From NCBI GenBank assembly GCA_910575055.1, contig CAJTDC010000011.1, positions 26,432 through 90,431 on the forward strand: 64,000 nucleotides of DNA, written 5' to 3'. The notes beneath the pieces were generated by a model that searched no databases, had not been told where the DNA came from, and worked only from the letters and a program-made list of their open reading frames with translations. Positions 27,416-36,613 of the stretch are shown here, in pieces. The position numbers and the translations under genes were made by a program. The DNA comes from Clostridia bacterium. GTDB lineage: Bacteria; Bacillota; Clostridia; Lachnospirales; Anaerotignaceae. How positions within the stretch are numbered: the first letter of the stretch is position 1; every line of letters starts with the position of its first letter.

Positions 27416-28717
27416 TTACAGTTTTGTTACAATCCCTTTTGCTATTTCTCCGTGTTTATTTTTTATAGTTGTTTTTAAAATTTTATTTGTTATATTTTGG
27501 TCACATACAGTATGTACCTTCATATAATTAGTAGTATGTCCTTCATATATATTTTGTTCTATTTGTTTTTCGTATAAAACACTCATATCTTTTCCTACAA
27601 ACTGACATAAAAATAACTCTGCCATTTCTTCACTTAATGAAATCAATTTTTGACTTCTTTCACCTTTTACATTATTTGAAATTTGATTTGGCATAACTGC
27701 TGCGGGTGTCCCTTTTTTAGGAGAATAAGGAAAAACATGAATTTTAGAAAAACCAATCTCTTTTGCAAATTCATAACTCTCTAAAAAATCTTGTTCTGTT
27801 TCTCCTGGAAAGCCTACAATAATATCTGTTGTAATCGCTACAAAAGGCATATAACTTCTTAATATTTTCACTGCTTGACGATATTTTTCTGTAGTATATT
27901 TTCTATTCATTGCTTGTAACGTTTTATCACAGCCACTTTGTAATGATAAATGAAAGTGGTCACAAACTTTATTCAATTTTGACAATCTTTCTACAAATTC
28001 ATTTGTTACAACATTAGGTTCAATAGAACTAAGTCTTATCCTTTTTATATCTTCTACAGTGTGCACATTTTCAATCATTTCTATCAATGTAACATCTTTT
28101 AAATCTTTTCCATAAGATGCTACATGTATTCCTGTTAATATTACTTCTTGAAATCCATTTTGTGCTAATCGGTTTACTTCTAACATTACATCTTGTGGTT
28201 TTCTACTTCTAATCGCTCCTCTTGCATAGGGTATAATACAATAAGAACAAAATTGACTGCAACCATCTTGTATTTTTAAATAAGCTCTTGTTCTATTTTC
28301 TAATTTTTGTATAGATAACGGTTCAAACTCTTTTTCTTTCATAATTTCAGAAACACAATTCTGAGGCTGTTTTTCTTTTTTATAGTTCTCTACCAGTTCT
28401 ACAATTTGACTTCTATTTTTGGTTCCTACTATAATATTAACACCTTCTATTGCCATAATTTCCTCTGGAGCAGTTTGTGCATAACAGCCTGCTACAACTA
28501 CAATACTATCTGAATTTTGTCTTTTTACTTTACGAATAAGCTGTCTTGACTTTTTATCTCCAAAATTAGTAACGGTACACGTATTAATAATATATACATC
28601 TGCTGGCTGTTCTATGTTTACTATATGATACCCTTTTTGTTGAAATAATTCTGCTATTGCTTCACTTTCATACTGATTTACTTTACAGCCTAATGCGTGA
28701 CTTGCTACTGTTTTCAT
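27416..28717 (-). CDS. mtaB: tRNA (N6-L-threonylcarbamoyladenosine(37)-C2)-methylthiotransferase
   Basis: A 433-aa radical-SAM methylthiotransferase that converts t6A37 to ms2t6A37 in ANN-reading tRNAs. The N-terminal UPF0004 domain has cluster cysteines in ALGCKVNQYE, INTCTVTN and AGCYAQ. The radical SAM motif is CSQFCSYC near residue 155. A C-terminal TRAM-like region follows. GCKVNQYES and the length favour MtaB over MiaB. It follows the Cof-type gene by 9 nt with SD GAGGTGG; the preceding stop codon lies inside that SD. Confidence 0.93.
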   Translation of the reverse strand: MKTVASHALGCKVNQYESEAIAELFQQKGYHIVNIEQPADVYIINTCTVTNFGDKKSRQLIRKVKRQNSDSIVVVAGCYAQTAPEEIMAIEGVNIIVGTKNRSQIVELVENYKKEKQPQNCVSEIMKEKEFEPLSIQKLENRTRAYLKIQDGCSQFCSYCIIPYARGAIRSRKPQDVMLEVNRLAQNGFQEVILTGIHVASYGKDLKDVTLIEMIENVHTVEDIKRIRLSSIEPNVVTNEFVERLSKLNKVCDHFHLSLQSGCDKTLQAMNRKYTTEKYRQAVKILRSYMPFVAITTDIIVGFPGETEQDFLESYEFAKEIGFSKIHVFPYSPKKGTPAAVMPNQISNNVKGERSQKLISLSEEMAELFLCQFVGKDMSVLYEKQIEQNIYEGHTTNYMKVHTVCDQNITNKILKTTIKNKHGEIAKGIVTKL

Positions 28718-28726
28718 TTTTCCACC

Positions 28727-29515
28727 TCAAATATTGACAAACTTTTTAATTTGTGCTACAACTGCTCCCTTATTATTATCTCCTGCAACATAATTGGCAC
28801 ATTTTTTAACACCTTCTTCGGAATGTTGCATAGCAAAGCTATATTTTGCACATTGCAGCATTTCTATGTCATTGTAATTATCTCCAAAAGTCATTGTTTC
28901 TTCTGGCGTAATATTCCATCTTTTTTGCAATAATTCAATGGCATTTCCTTTTGATACCCCTTTATTTACAATATCTACACAATCAAAACCAGAAACTGCA
29001 ATTTCCACTTTCCCCTTTAATATTTTCTCTAATATAGGAAAACTATATCCACTTGCTCCTTTTGGGTCTACTAGAGAAATTTTAATAATTTCTTCTTTAA
29101 TTTCATCAAAACAATTTATCATTTTTACTTTATAATGAAATTTAGGAGAAGCTAATGTTTCATAGCATTGTATGTTAGGTGTATAACAGCAATGTTTCCC
29201 ACAATACAATATTCCTACATTATCTAGTTTTCTAATTTCAGTCGTTATAAAATCAATCAATTCTCTTGTCATAACACTAGCATATATTTCTTCTCCATTA
29301 TGTACTACGTATGCTCCATTTTCTGCCAGTATCGTGACATCTTTTAAATGTCCTTCAAACGATTTTTCTAAACTAGGACGCTGCCTTCCACTTGCTGCTA
29401 CAAAATGTATCCCCTCTTTTTTCATTTTAGGCAATAATTCATATATTTCTCTATCAATTTCTTTATTATCTTTTAAAAGTGTACCATCCATATCTGTTGC
29501 AATTAATTTAATCAT
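28727..29515 (-). CDS. Cof-type HAD-IIB family phosphatase
   Basis: A 262-aa cytoplasmic HAD phosphatase with the IIB cap. Motif I is ATDMDGTLLKD, motif II is AASGRQRPS, and the C-terminal GDNYNDIEML is the diagnostic Cof signature near residue 212. Members dephosphorylate sugar phosphates or flavin/PLP precursors; the substrate here is unknown. It lies 24 nt after a hypothetical gene and just before mtaB in one operon. Confidence 0.9.
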   Translation of the reverse strand: MIKLIATDMDGTLLKDNKEIDREIYELLPKMKKEGIHFVAASGRQRPSLEKSFEGHLKDVTILAENGAYVVHNGEEIYASVMTRELIDFITTEIRKLDNVGILYCGKHCCYTPNIQCYETLASPKFHYKVKMINCFDEIKEEIIKISLVDPKGASGYSFPILEKILKGKVEIAVSGFDCVDIVNKGVSKGNAIELLQKRWNITPEETMTFGDNYNDIEMLQCAKYSFAMQHSEEGVKKCANYVAGDNNKGAVVAQIKKFVNI

Positions 29516-29539
29516 ATCAAAAAATCCTTCTCCTTTTTA

Positions 29540-30094
29540 TTATATTTTTAAAAACAAAGGCAATACTTTTAAAGCAATTTTTACATCTTTCCCTGAAATC
29601 CACACTATATATTGTCTTAATTTATCCCATTTTCTTTTCCTTGTTAAAGGTAAACTACAAATTTCTTCTATCTCTCCCAATTTTACAATTACTTCTTCTT
29701 TTTCTATAGAAGAAATTTCTTCCATCATACCAATACTTAAACGAACTGCTGTAAAATCCATTTCTGTTATAATTGTATCTTTTGCTCTCTCTTGCTCTAA
29801 ATACAAATCAAATAAGCCATCATTGCTATAATTATTTTGTTGAAATAGCTTCATTCTTTCTATCAACAATGAAATATTTTTACGACAAGTTTCTACTTGC
29901 TGCTCTATTGTTTGATAAGCACTTAAAACTTCAATCCCCTCTGCAAAACCATTAATTTTATCAATATAATGACTAATCAACATTAAAAAAAGGGCTTCCA
30001 TTGTTTCTTTATCATTATAAAATTGTGTCCAAACAATTTCATATTGTGCAAAATCATCTTCTATCATTTGTTGCATTTCTTTCTCCTCTGTCAT
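29540..30094 (-). CDS. Hypothetical helical protein
   Basis: A 184-aa soluble protein predicted to be almost all helix with many Glu/Lys heptads and no Cys or catalytic motif. I recognise no family. The C-terminus is basic and hydrophobic. The ATG at 30094 is favoured by SD AAAGGGG; an in-frame TTG at 30112 overlaps that SD. It is the first gene of the cof-mtaB operon. Confidence 0.6.
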   Translation of the reverse strand: MTEEKEMQQMIEDDFAQYEIVWTQFYNDKETMEALFLMLISHYIDKINGFAEGIEVLSAYQTIEQQVETCRKNISLLIERMKLFQQNNYSNDGLFDLYLEQERAKDTIITEMDFTAVRLSIGMMEEISSIEKEEVIVKLGEIEEICSLPLTRKRKWDKLRQYIVWISGKDVKIALKVLPLFLKI

Positions 30095-30187
30095 AAAAAT
30101 CGCCCCTTTCAATATTACCTATCATATCAAATGCCTTTTATGATGTCAATTTTAAGATTATTTTAATATATTATGATATCCAAACAT

Positions 30188-30214
30188 AAAAGCTCTGGAA
30201 AAACCAGAGCTTTT
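30188..30214 (-). terminator. Terminator after malQ
   Basis: AAAAGCTCTGG pairs perfectly with CCAGAGCTTTT (11 bp, 5-nt loop) beyond the malQ stop, with T-rich flanks both ways. Confidence 0.88.
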
Positions 30215-30233
30215 ATTATTACTTACTTCAATA

Positions 30234-31934
30234 TTATCTTCTTCTTTTTGGTCTTTTTACACTTTTTTCTTTTTTATTTACAGCAACAACTTCCTCTTCT
30301 ATTTCTTCTGAAACATCTTTTTGTTCTACTGTTTCCTTTATTTCAGGTATTCTATTAAACAATTCAGAAAGATAACGTAATCCATTTGCATCATCTTCAT
30401 TTAATTGAGATAACTCAAAACGGAACTGCCAATTACTATTTGATGTACTTGGTATATTCATACGATGGCTACCATCTAAACGCAGCATATCTTGTATTGG
30501 AAAAATAGCAAATACTGCTGATGAACTCATAGCAAGACGTATCATATCCCACGCAATATCATCACCACTAATATTCATATAACGACGTACATAGTCTTTT
30601 TCGTGTTCTGTACCATTTGTATACCAGCCTATTGTTGTATCATTATCATGAGTACCTGTATATACTACTGTATTTGGCTCATAATTATGAGGCAAATAAT
30701 CATTTTTACTATCATCGTTAAAAGCAAAATGAAGTATCCTCATACCTGGAAATCCTAGTTTTTTTCTTAATTCTCTTACATCATCTGTAATAATACCTAA
30801 GTCTTCTGCAATAATAGGTAAATTTCCTAATTCTTTTTCAACTGCTTTAAATAATTTTTCTGCTGGGCCTTTTCTCCATTCCCCTTTTGTAGCATCTCTA
30901 TCCCCAAAAGGTACTGCCCAATAACTTTCAAATCCTCTAAAATGGTCAATACGAAGAATATCTACCATATTTAATGTACAACGTATTCTATCAATCCACC
31001 ATTTATAACCTGTCTTTTCATGTTCTTCCCAACGATAAAGAGGATTTCCCCAAAGCTGTCCTGTTTCACTAAAATAGTCTGGTGGAACACCTGCTACTAC
31101 TGTAGGAAAACCTTTTTCATCTATATAATAATTTTTAGGATTTGCCCACGTATCTGCACTATCATAAGCTACAAATATAGGCACATCTCCTATAATTTTT
31201 ATATTTTTTTCATTTGCATATTGTTTTAATGCTTCCCACTGACTGAAAAATTCGAACTGTAAAAATTTATATCTATCTATTGCTGTTGTTAATTTTCTTT
31301 TCCACTTTTCTAATGCACCATATTCTCTATTTACTAATTCTTCAGGCCATGTACTCCATACTGCACCAAAATAATAATCCTTTTGTAAATTTTTTGATAA
31401 TTTTTTCGCAGTCTTTTCTTCAAAAGCAAAAAATTCATTTGAAAAACCTGCTTCTTGTCTTTCTGCAATAAAATAGTCTTTCAAAGAAGCAAATAAAGCA
31501 TAATCTTCTAGCCAAAAACTATTTTTTTCACAAAATTTCTGAAATGCAACTTGGTCAGCTGTAAATGCCTTTTTTTGAAAACGACGATGTGCTTTCTCAA
31601 ATAAACCTCTTTTAAAAGGAATAGCATTACCATAATCTGTTTTTTTACAGGAAAAAATTGGTGCTAATTCCACATCTCTTTCTTCTAAATATCCCTTTTG
31701 ACATAATACCTCCGGACTAATAAATAATGTATTTCCAGCAAATGTAGAAAAGCTTTGATAAGGAGAATCTCCAAAACTTGTTGGACCTAAAGGCAATATT
31801 TGCCAAAGATGTTGCCCAGATTTTTCTAAAAAATCTACAAATTTATAAGCATTTGGCCCAAAATCTCCTATACCAAATTTACTAGGCAAACTGGAAGGAT
31901 GAAGTAAAATACCACTGCTTCGTTGAAAATTCAT
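30234..31934 (-). CDS. malQ: 4-alpha-glucanotransferase with charged C-terminal tail
   Basis: A 566-aa GH77 amylomaltase that transfers alpha-1,4-glucan segments in maltodextrin/glycogen metabolism. GILLHPSSLPSKFGIGDFG, RIDHFRGFESYWAVP (catalytic nucleophile Asp), AEDLGIITDDV (acid/base Glu) and YTGTHDNDTTIGWY are all intact. The catalytic domain ends near residue 525, the normal size. The extra C-terminal tail is first acidic (EEIEEEVV) then strongly basic (KRPKRRR), which is unusual. It appears monocistronic, between a terminator and a divergent promoter region. Confidence 0.95.
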   Translation of the reverse strand: MNFQRSSGILLHPSSLPSKFGIGDFGPNAYKFVDFLEKSGQHLWQILPLGPTSFGDSPYQSFSTFAGNTLFISPEVLCQKGYLEERDVELAPIFSCKKTDYGNAIPFKRGLFEKAHRRFQKKAFTADQVAFQKFCEKNSFWLEDYALFASLKDYFIAERQEAGFSNEFFAFEEKTAKKLSKNLQKDYYFGAVWSTWPEELVNREYGALEKWKRKLTTAIDRYKFLQFEFFSQWEALKQYANEKNIKIIGDVPIFVAYDSADTWANPKNYYIDEKGFPTVVAGVPPDYFSETGQLWGNPLYRWEEHEKTGYKWWIDRIRCTLNMVDILRIDHFRGFESYWAVPFGDRDATKGEWRKGPAEKLFKAVEKELGNLPIIAEDLGIITDDVRELRKKLGFPGMRILHFAFNDDSKNDYLPHNYEPNTVVYTGTHDNDTTIGWYTNGTEHEKDYVRRYMNISGDDIAWDMIRLAMSSSAVFAIFPIQDMLRLDGSHRMNIPSTSNSNWQFRFELSQLNEDDANGLRYLSELFNRIPEIKETVEQKDVSEEIEEEVVAVNKKEKSVKRPKRRR

Positions 31935-32159
31935 AATACCACCCTTTTTCTTTTGGATTTGTTTGACAATTTATAATTCTATTATAACGAAAAATTTACC
32001 ATTTTACTACCCCTTTATTTGACAAAATAAAAATCATTTGGTTGTTTTTTGTCATAATGGCAAATTTATTGTCGTATGAAAAAACTTTTCGTGTAAAAAA
32101 TAAACTTGAACTTAATTTCATTTATTTTTTCTCAGTTACTATTAAAGGAGGATTTTAAT

Positions 32160-32549
32160 ATGAAAAGGTTTTCTATATTAACAATTAGCACTATAGCTAT
32201 ATTGATGTTTGGTATTACTGCCTGTGGTGAAAAAGTTTCTAATAACTTAGGCGGTGCAACAAGAGGAAACGGTGCATATGACTACAATTATGATTACAGT
32301 GGCACAGATACTAATGGAAATAATATGCTTAATCGTTTTGGTTTTACTAACTCAGGTGGTGCTGGTTATTGGGATTATTATGGTATTACAAACGGCAGTG
32401 CTAACGACAGTATGAGAAATGATTTAGTAAACAATTACAACACTTCTACTACCACCAATCGTACCATACCATATAATACTGCTAACACTATGATAGGCAC
32501 AACAAACACTGCAAATACTATGTTAGACAGTGCTACAGTAACAAATTAA
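32160..32549 (+). CDS. Small low-complexity lipoprotein
   Basis: A 129-aa lipoprotein: signal peptide with lipobox GITAC (Cys22), then a mature part rich in Asn, Thr, Gly and Tyr. Near-repeats occur (GAYDYNYDYSG; NTANTMIGTTNTANTML). It should be anchored outside the membrane. No homologue is recognised and the sequence gives no function. SD AAAGGAGG supports this ATG; an upstream in-frame start lacks an SD. A terminator follows. Confidence 0.7.
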   Translation: MKRFSILTISTIAILMFGITACGEKVSNNLGGATRGNGAYDYNYDYSGTDTNGNNMLNRFGFTNSGGAGYWDYYGITNGSANDSMRNDLVNNYNTSTTTNRTIPYNTANTMIGTTNTANTMLDSATVTN

Positions 32550-32553
32550 AGTG

Positions 32554-32595
32554 AAAGCATTATGAAATAGCGAAAACTATTTTATAATGCTTTTT
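32554..32595. terminator. Terminator shared by the lipoprotein gene and ogt
   Basis: AAAGCATTATGAAATAG pairs with CTATTTTATAATGCTTT (one G-U) and ends in a T run on the plus strand. The ogt stop codon lies inside the hairpin. Confidence 0.85.
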
Positions 32596-33046
32596 CCAAT
32601 TTTAAAAGGAATTCTTTTTTCTTTAATCCACCATTATATCCTGTTAATTTCCCATTTGCTCCTATTACTCTATGACAAGGCACAACAATGGCAACAGGAT
32701 TATTATGATTTGCATTACCTACTGCTCTTACAGCTTTATCACAACCAATTTCTTTTGCAATTTGTCCATAAGTTTTTGTTTTTCCATAAGGAATATTTTG
32801 TAATGCTTCCCATACCTTTATCTGAAATGTTGTTCCTTCCAGCAATAAAGGCAATAAAAAATTTTGTCTTTTTCCTTCAAAATACTCTAAAAGTTGTATT
32901 TCTGTCAATTCTAAAAGTGGTGTTTTTTGTATTCTAATTTGTAAAAATTCCTGCTTTACTCCATAACAAATATGACTTATCTTTTTCAATTTTTCAATCA
33001 ATGTTATAATACCTAATGGTGTGTTTATTTCATAGCGATACTCCAT
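32582..33046 (-). CDS. ogt: Methylated-DNA--[protein]-cysteine S-methyltransferase
   Basis: A 154-aa suicide DNA repair protein that removes O6-alkyl groups from guanine. The active-site motif IVVPCHRVIGANG is near residue 125; GKTKTYGQIAKEIG and AVRAVGNANHNNP are the helix-turn-helix and Asn hinge. Length is typical of Ogt without an Ada domain. It is divergent from the DUF554 gene. Confidence 0.95.
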   Translation of the reverse strand: MEYRYEINTPLGIITLIEKLKKISHICYGVKQEFLQIRIQKTPLLELTEIQLLEYFEGKRQNFLLPLLLEGTTFQIKVWEALQNIPYGKTKTYGQIAKEIGCDKAVRAVGNANHNNPVAIVVPCHRVIGANGKLTGYNGGLKKKEFLLKLEKAL

Positions 33047-33153
33047 TATTATATTCCTCTTTCTTTATTATATTAAATTATTAATAGCACACTAACATTA
33101 GTATATGATAAAATAATTTAAAAAACAACATCATATAAAAGGAGGAAATCAAA

Positions 33154-33834
33154 ATGATTGGAACAATTACAAATTGTTGCACTATATTAGCTGGAAGTGT
33201 TATTGGTGCTACATTACACAAAGGAATTAAAGAACAATATCAAGAAACTATGATGAATGGACTAGGCTTAGCTGCATTAGCACTAGGTATCAATAATTTT
33301 GCAAAAGCTATACCTAATAGTCAATATCCTGTTTTATTTATATTTAGTATGGCATTTGGTGGATTAATTGGTTCTATAATCGATTTGGATGGAAAATTTC
33401 AAAGTTTAGCAAAAAAAGTATCTAAAGGAAATTTAGCACAAGGGCTTACTACAGCAGTACTTTTATTTTGTATAGGTACTATGTCTATATTAGGGCCTAT
33501 CGAAAGTGCTTTAAATGGAAATAACACCCTTTTATTTACAAACGCTATGTTAGATGGCGTAACATCTATGATATTAGCTTCTAATTTTGGCATTGGTATT
33601 GCACTTTCTGCTGTGATACTTTTTTTATGGCAAGGTAGTATTTATTTTCTAGCACAATTTATAGGTGGATTTATGACAGAAAACTTAATGACAGAAATTT
33701 CTATTATAGGTGGTATTTTAATTATGAGTTCTGCACTTGGAATATTAAAAATAAAGTCTATTAAAACATTAAATTTACTTCCTGCACTTATTGTACCAGC
33801 ATTTTATATAGCAATTACCTCTTTATTGTTTTAA
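33154..33834 (+). CDS. DUF554 family membrane protein
   Basis: A 226-aa integral membrane protein of the DUF554 (YqgA-like) family, about six to seven hydrophobic segments. GTITNCCTILAGSVIGATLHKGI at the N-terminus, CIGTMSILGPIESALNGN and LDGVTSMILASNFGIGIALSA are characteristic. The role is unknown; transport has been suggested for the family. Strong SD AAAGGAGG. A small palindrome ACTAACATTAGT lies near the presumed promoter. Confidence 0.88.
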   Translation: MIGTITNCCTILAGSVIGATLHKGIKEQYQETMMNGLGLAALALGINNFAKAIPNSQYPVLFIFSMAFGGLIGSIIDLDGKFQSLAKKVSKGNLAQGLTTAVLLFCIGTMSILGPIESALNGNNTLLFTNAMLDGVTSMILASNFGIGIALSAVILFLWQGSIYFLAQFIGGFMTENLMTEISIIGGILIMSSALGILKIKSIKTLNLLPALIVPAFYIAITSLLF

Positions 33835-33892
33835 TTTGTCAAATATTCCTTTTTTATTAATGTGTATTTTTTTATGCAATGCTGTTTCTCTA

Positions 33893-33921
33893 TTGCAGTA
33901 TATCGTTCTTTCTTGTATAAT
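33893..33921 (+). promoter_or_regulatory. sigmaA promoter upstream of the 33988 gene
   Basis: TTGCAG (33893-33898), a 17-nt spacer and consensus TATAAT (33916-33921). Confidence 0.65.
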
Positions 33922-33987
33922 TTATATAGAAAAGCAATATCACAACAAGTCACTATTTATTGTTAAAGTAGTAAGGAGAGAAGCACT

Positions 33988-34437
33988 ATGACAGCAAAAA
34001 CGCACGGTTATATTACAAAAGAAATTGAATTAGAACAAATTTATCAATTTATATTAAAATGGTTTGACCCCGCTGCTAAAGTTAATCGTTACGAAAACAA
34101 AAACGGCGAAAACAATGAAATGGCTGTTTATTTTACATATAAAGGAGAAGAACGCCGTTTATTTGCTATCGTTTACAAAAGCACAAAATTTTCTAAAACA
34201 GGACAAAAAGAAAGACAGATATTTTTAGACTTAGGCTATTGGGGCTCTAGTGTAGAAATTATGAAGTCTATTATCTCTAATTTTTCTGGTTATTTAGATG
34301 AAAATGACTGTGACGACGAAGACCCTTATTTTATTGCAGAACATCCAGAAGGCATTATGCCAAATATTATTAAAATTACACGTTCTGAATTAAACAAAAG
34401 AATGGGCGGTACTGTAGTTATTATTGATGAAGAATAA
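33988..34437 (+). CDS. Hypothetical protein
   Basis: A 149-aa soluble protein, mixed alpha/beta, with an acidic patch DENDCDDEDPYF near residue 110. No signal peptide, membrane segment or familiar domain. It has its own promoter, SD GTAAGGAGAG and terminator, so it is a standalone gene. Codon use matches neighbours. Confidence 0.65.
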   Translation: MTAKTHGYITKEIELEQIYQFILKWFDPAAKVNRYENKNGENNEMAVYFTYKGEERRLFAIVYKSTKFSKTGQKERQIFLDLGYWGSSVEIMKSIISNFSGYLDENDCDDEDPYFIAEHPEGIMPNIIKITRSELNKRMGGTVVIIDEE

Positions 34438-34438
34438 T

Positions 34439-34476
34439 AAAAAGCCCTTAGCATTATAGTTATGCTAAGGGCTTTT
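34439..34476. terminator. Bidirectional terminator
   Basis: AAAAAGCCCTTAGCAT pairs with ATGCTAAGGGCTTTTT (16 bp, 7-nt loop) between convergent genes. Confidence 0.92.
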
Positions 34477-34484
34477 TATTTTTT

Positions 34485-34931
34485 TTATTTCTTTTCTTGC
34501 ATTTCTTTCACTTTTAAGCTCATTTTCTCCCCAAATGTTTTCTTTTTCTTATTTGCTAAATTTGTTCCTTTTACTTTTACAATGTATATTCCTGCTAATT
34601 CTACTTTTACATTTTTCTTTACAGGTATAATTTCATAAACAGATTTATCACACATTAAATTAACAATCTGTGGCCCTACTTTTGCTTTTACTAAAGGCAT
34701 TTTTCTTATTCTTGCCATTTTAGGCATCTGTTCATATACAGCCTTTGTCATATTTGTAGGAGATGGTTTTTCTATTTTTTTGTCTATTACAAAAATTTGT
34801 GTTAAAACTTTATTCTGTTCAATAAAATCTTGTGCTTGTATCATTTTCCCCATATTTTTACGATTGAAATAATATAATATTCCAAGTGCAATGATAACAA
34901 TAACAAGTACTATAATTAATATGTCTAGCAC
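34485..34931 (-). CDS. Hypothetical membrane-anchored protein
   Basis: A 148-aa protein with one N-terminal transmembrane helix (residues about 3-22, almost all Ile/Leu/Val) followed by a basic soluble domain, probably cytoplasmic by the positive-inside rule. The soluble part is beta-type and Lys-rich at the C-terminus. No known family recognised. It starts with GTG after SD GGAGGAAA. Confidence 0.65.
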   Translation of the reverse strand: MLDILIIVLVIVIIALGILYYFNRKNMGKMIQAQDFIEQNKVLTQIFVIDKKIEKPSPTNMTKAVYEQMPKMARIRKMPLVKAKVGPQIVNLMCDKSVYEIIPVKKNVKVELAGIYIVKVKGTNLANKKKKTFGEKMSLKVKEMQEKK

Positions 34932-35126
34932 AATCTTTCCTCCTCATTTATATTATTTTTGAACATCATAGCAGTTGTTTCTATTTTAGCATTATTTTTT
35001 GTTTTAGGAAATAGAAAAATAAATTTTTTATACTAATTTTAAAAATGTTATTAAAATAAAGAGGAAAAAATGCAAAAAATACGTTATAATAATAAAATAT
35101 AATTATTAAATTACAGAGGTGACAAA

Positions 35127-36593
35127 ATGACATTTATAGATTTTTTACCATTTTTATCAACAGGTATCTTTATATTGAATGTTGTTTTTGCAGGTCTTGT
35201 TGTATTTTTTGAGCGACGAAAACCTGCCAGTAGTTGGGCATGGCTTCTTGTATTATTTTTTATTCCTTTTTTTGGATTTATTATATATATGGTATTTGGA
35301 AGAAACAGTAAAAGAGAAAAGATGTTTATACAAAAAGAAAAATATGATACAGAAGTATATTATCGTTATTTACTATTTAATGATACTTCACTTGATACCT
35401 TTCGTTCTCAAAAAAAATTACTTGAGAATAAAGAAAACTTTATTGTAAGTCAAAATTTAGACGATTTAATTTGTCTTCACCTTAATACAGGAAATTGGGT
35501 GACAACAAACAATACTTTAAAACATTTTATAGATGGAAACAGTAAATTTAATGCCCTTATAGAAGACATTCGTCAAGCTAAAAAATTTATACATTTGGAA
35601 TACTACATCATAAGAGGAGATGACTTAGGTAAAAAAATAGTACATGAACTTGCATTAAAAGCCAAAGAAGGGGTAGAAGTTCGTTTACTTTATGATGGTA
35701 TGGGTTGTGCTAGCCTTCCTCGCAATTTTTTTGATGAGTTAAAACAAAATGGTGGATATGCTGTTGCTTTTTTACCTCGTTTTATCATTCGTTTAAATTA
35801 TCGTGACCATAGAAAACTTTGTATTATAGATGGTGAAATTGGTTATATTGGCGGCTTTAACATTGGTAATGAATATTTGGGTATTGTAAAGAGATATGGT
35901 GCGTGGAGAGATACCCACTTAAGAATACAAGGCGATGCCATAGACCAATTACAAATAAGATTTATTATGGACTGGAATTTTACTACTACTCACGCTCCTA
36001 TATCATTAAAAAAATCTTATTTCCCTAACAGAGAACAAATAGATGGTATTAAAATGCAAATTATATCCAGCGGCCCTGACACTGTTTGGAAAAATATATG
36101 GAATGGCTATTTTAAAATGATGAATGAGGCAGAAAAACACATTTATATTGAAACACCTTACTTCGTTCCAGATGATGGTATATTAGAAGCCCTTCGTGTA
36201 GCAGCTCTTTCTGGTATTGATGTTCGTATTATTATTCCTGGAAATCCTGACCACTTTTTTGTTTATTGGGCAAGTATGTCCTATTTAGGAGAACTTTTAG
36301 AAGCAGGTGTTCGTTGCTATCAATATGAAAAAGGATTTATTCATACAAAAGCAGTATTTATTGATGGCGAAATTTGTTCTATTGGTACGGCAAATATGGA
36401 TATACGCAGTTTTGACTTAAATTTTGAAGTGAATGCTTTTTTATATGACAAAGAAACAACTACATTACTAGAACAGGACTTTCTAAATGATTTAGAAAAT
36501 TGTGTCGAAATTACAAAAGAGTGGTATATCAAGCGAAAATGGTGGTTCCGTGTAAAAGAGTCTGTTTCTCGTTTGATTTCCCCTATGCTATAA
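35127..36593 (+). CDS. cls: Cardiolipin synthase
   Basis: A 488-aa phospholipase-D family membrane enzyme joining two phosphatidylglycerols into cardiolipin. Two N-terminal membrane helices are followed by the PLDNUC anchor region (ERRKPASSWAWLLVL). Two HKD motifs lie near residues 228 (HRKLCIIDGEIGYIGGFNIG) and 408 (HTKAVFIDGEICSIGTANMD). Length and layout are standard. The acyl-ACP thioesterase gene begins 20 nt downstream, so a two-gene lipid operon is likely. Confidence 0.95.
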   Translation: MTFIDFLPFLSTGIFILNVVFAGLVVFFERRKPASSWAWLLVLFFIPFFGFIIYMVFGRNSKREKMFIQKEKYDTEVYYRYLLFNDTSLDTFRSQKKLLENKENFIVSQNLDDLICLHLNTGNWVTTNNTLKHFIDGNSKFNALIEDIRQAKKFIHLEYYIIRGDDLGKKIVHELALKAKEGVEVRLLYDGMGCASLPRNFFDELKQNGGYAVAFLPRFIIRLNYRDHRKLCIIDGEIGYIGGFNIGNEYLGIVKRYGAWRDTHLRIQGDAIDQLQIRFIMDWNFTTTHAPISLKKSYFPNREQIDGIKMQIISSGPDTVWKNIWNGYFKMMNEAEKHIYIETPYFVPDDGILEALRVAALSGIDVRIIIPGNPDHFFVYWASMSYLGELLEAGVRCYQYEKGFIHTKAVFIDGEICSIGTANMDIRSFDLNFEVNAFLYDKETTTLLEQDFLNDLENCVEITKEWYIKRKWWFRVKESVSRLISPML

Positions 36594-36613
36594 TACTTTA
36601 AAGGAGCAAAATT

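Noticed and set aside
33043..33153. Promoter TTAATA-17-TATGAT for the DUF554 gene
   Set aside because: The -35 is too weak in such AT-rich DNA to list as a feature, though the spacing is right.
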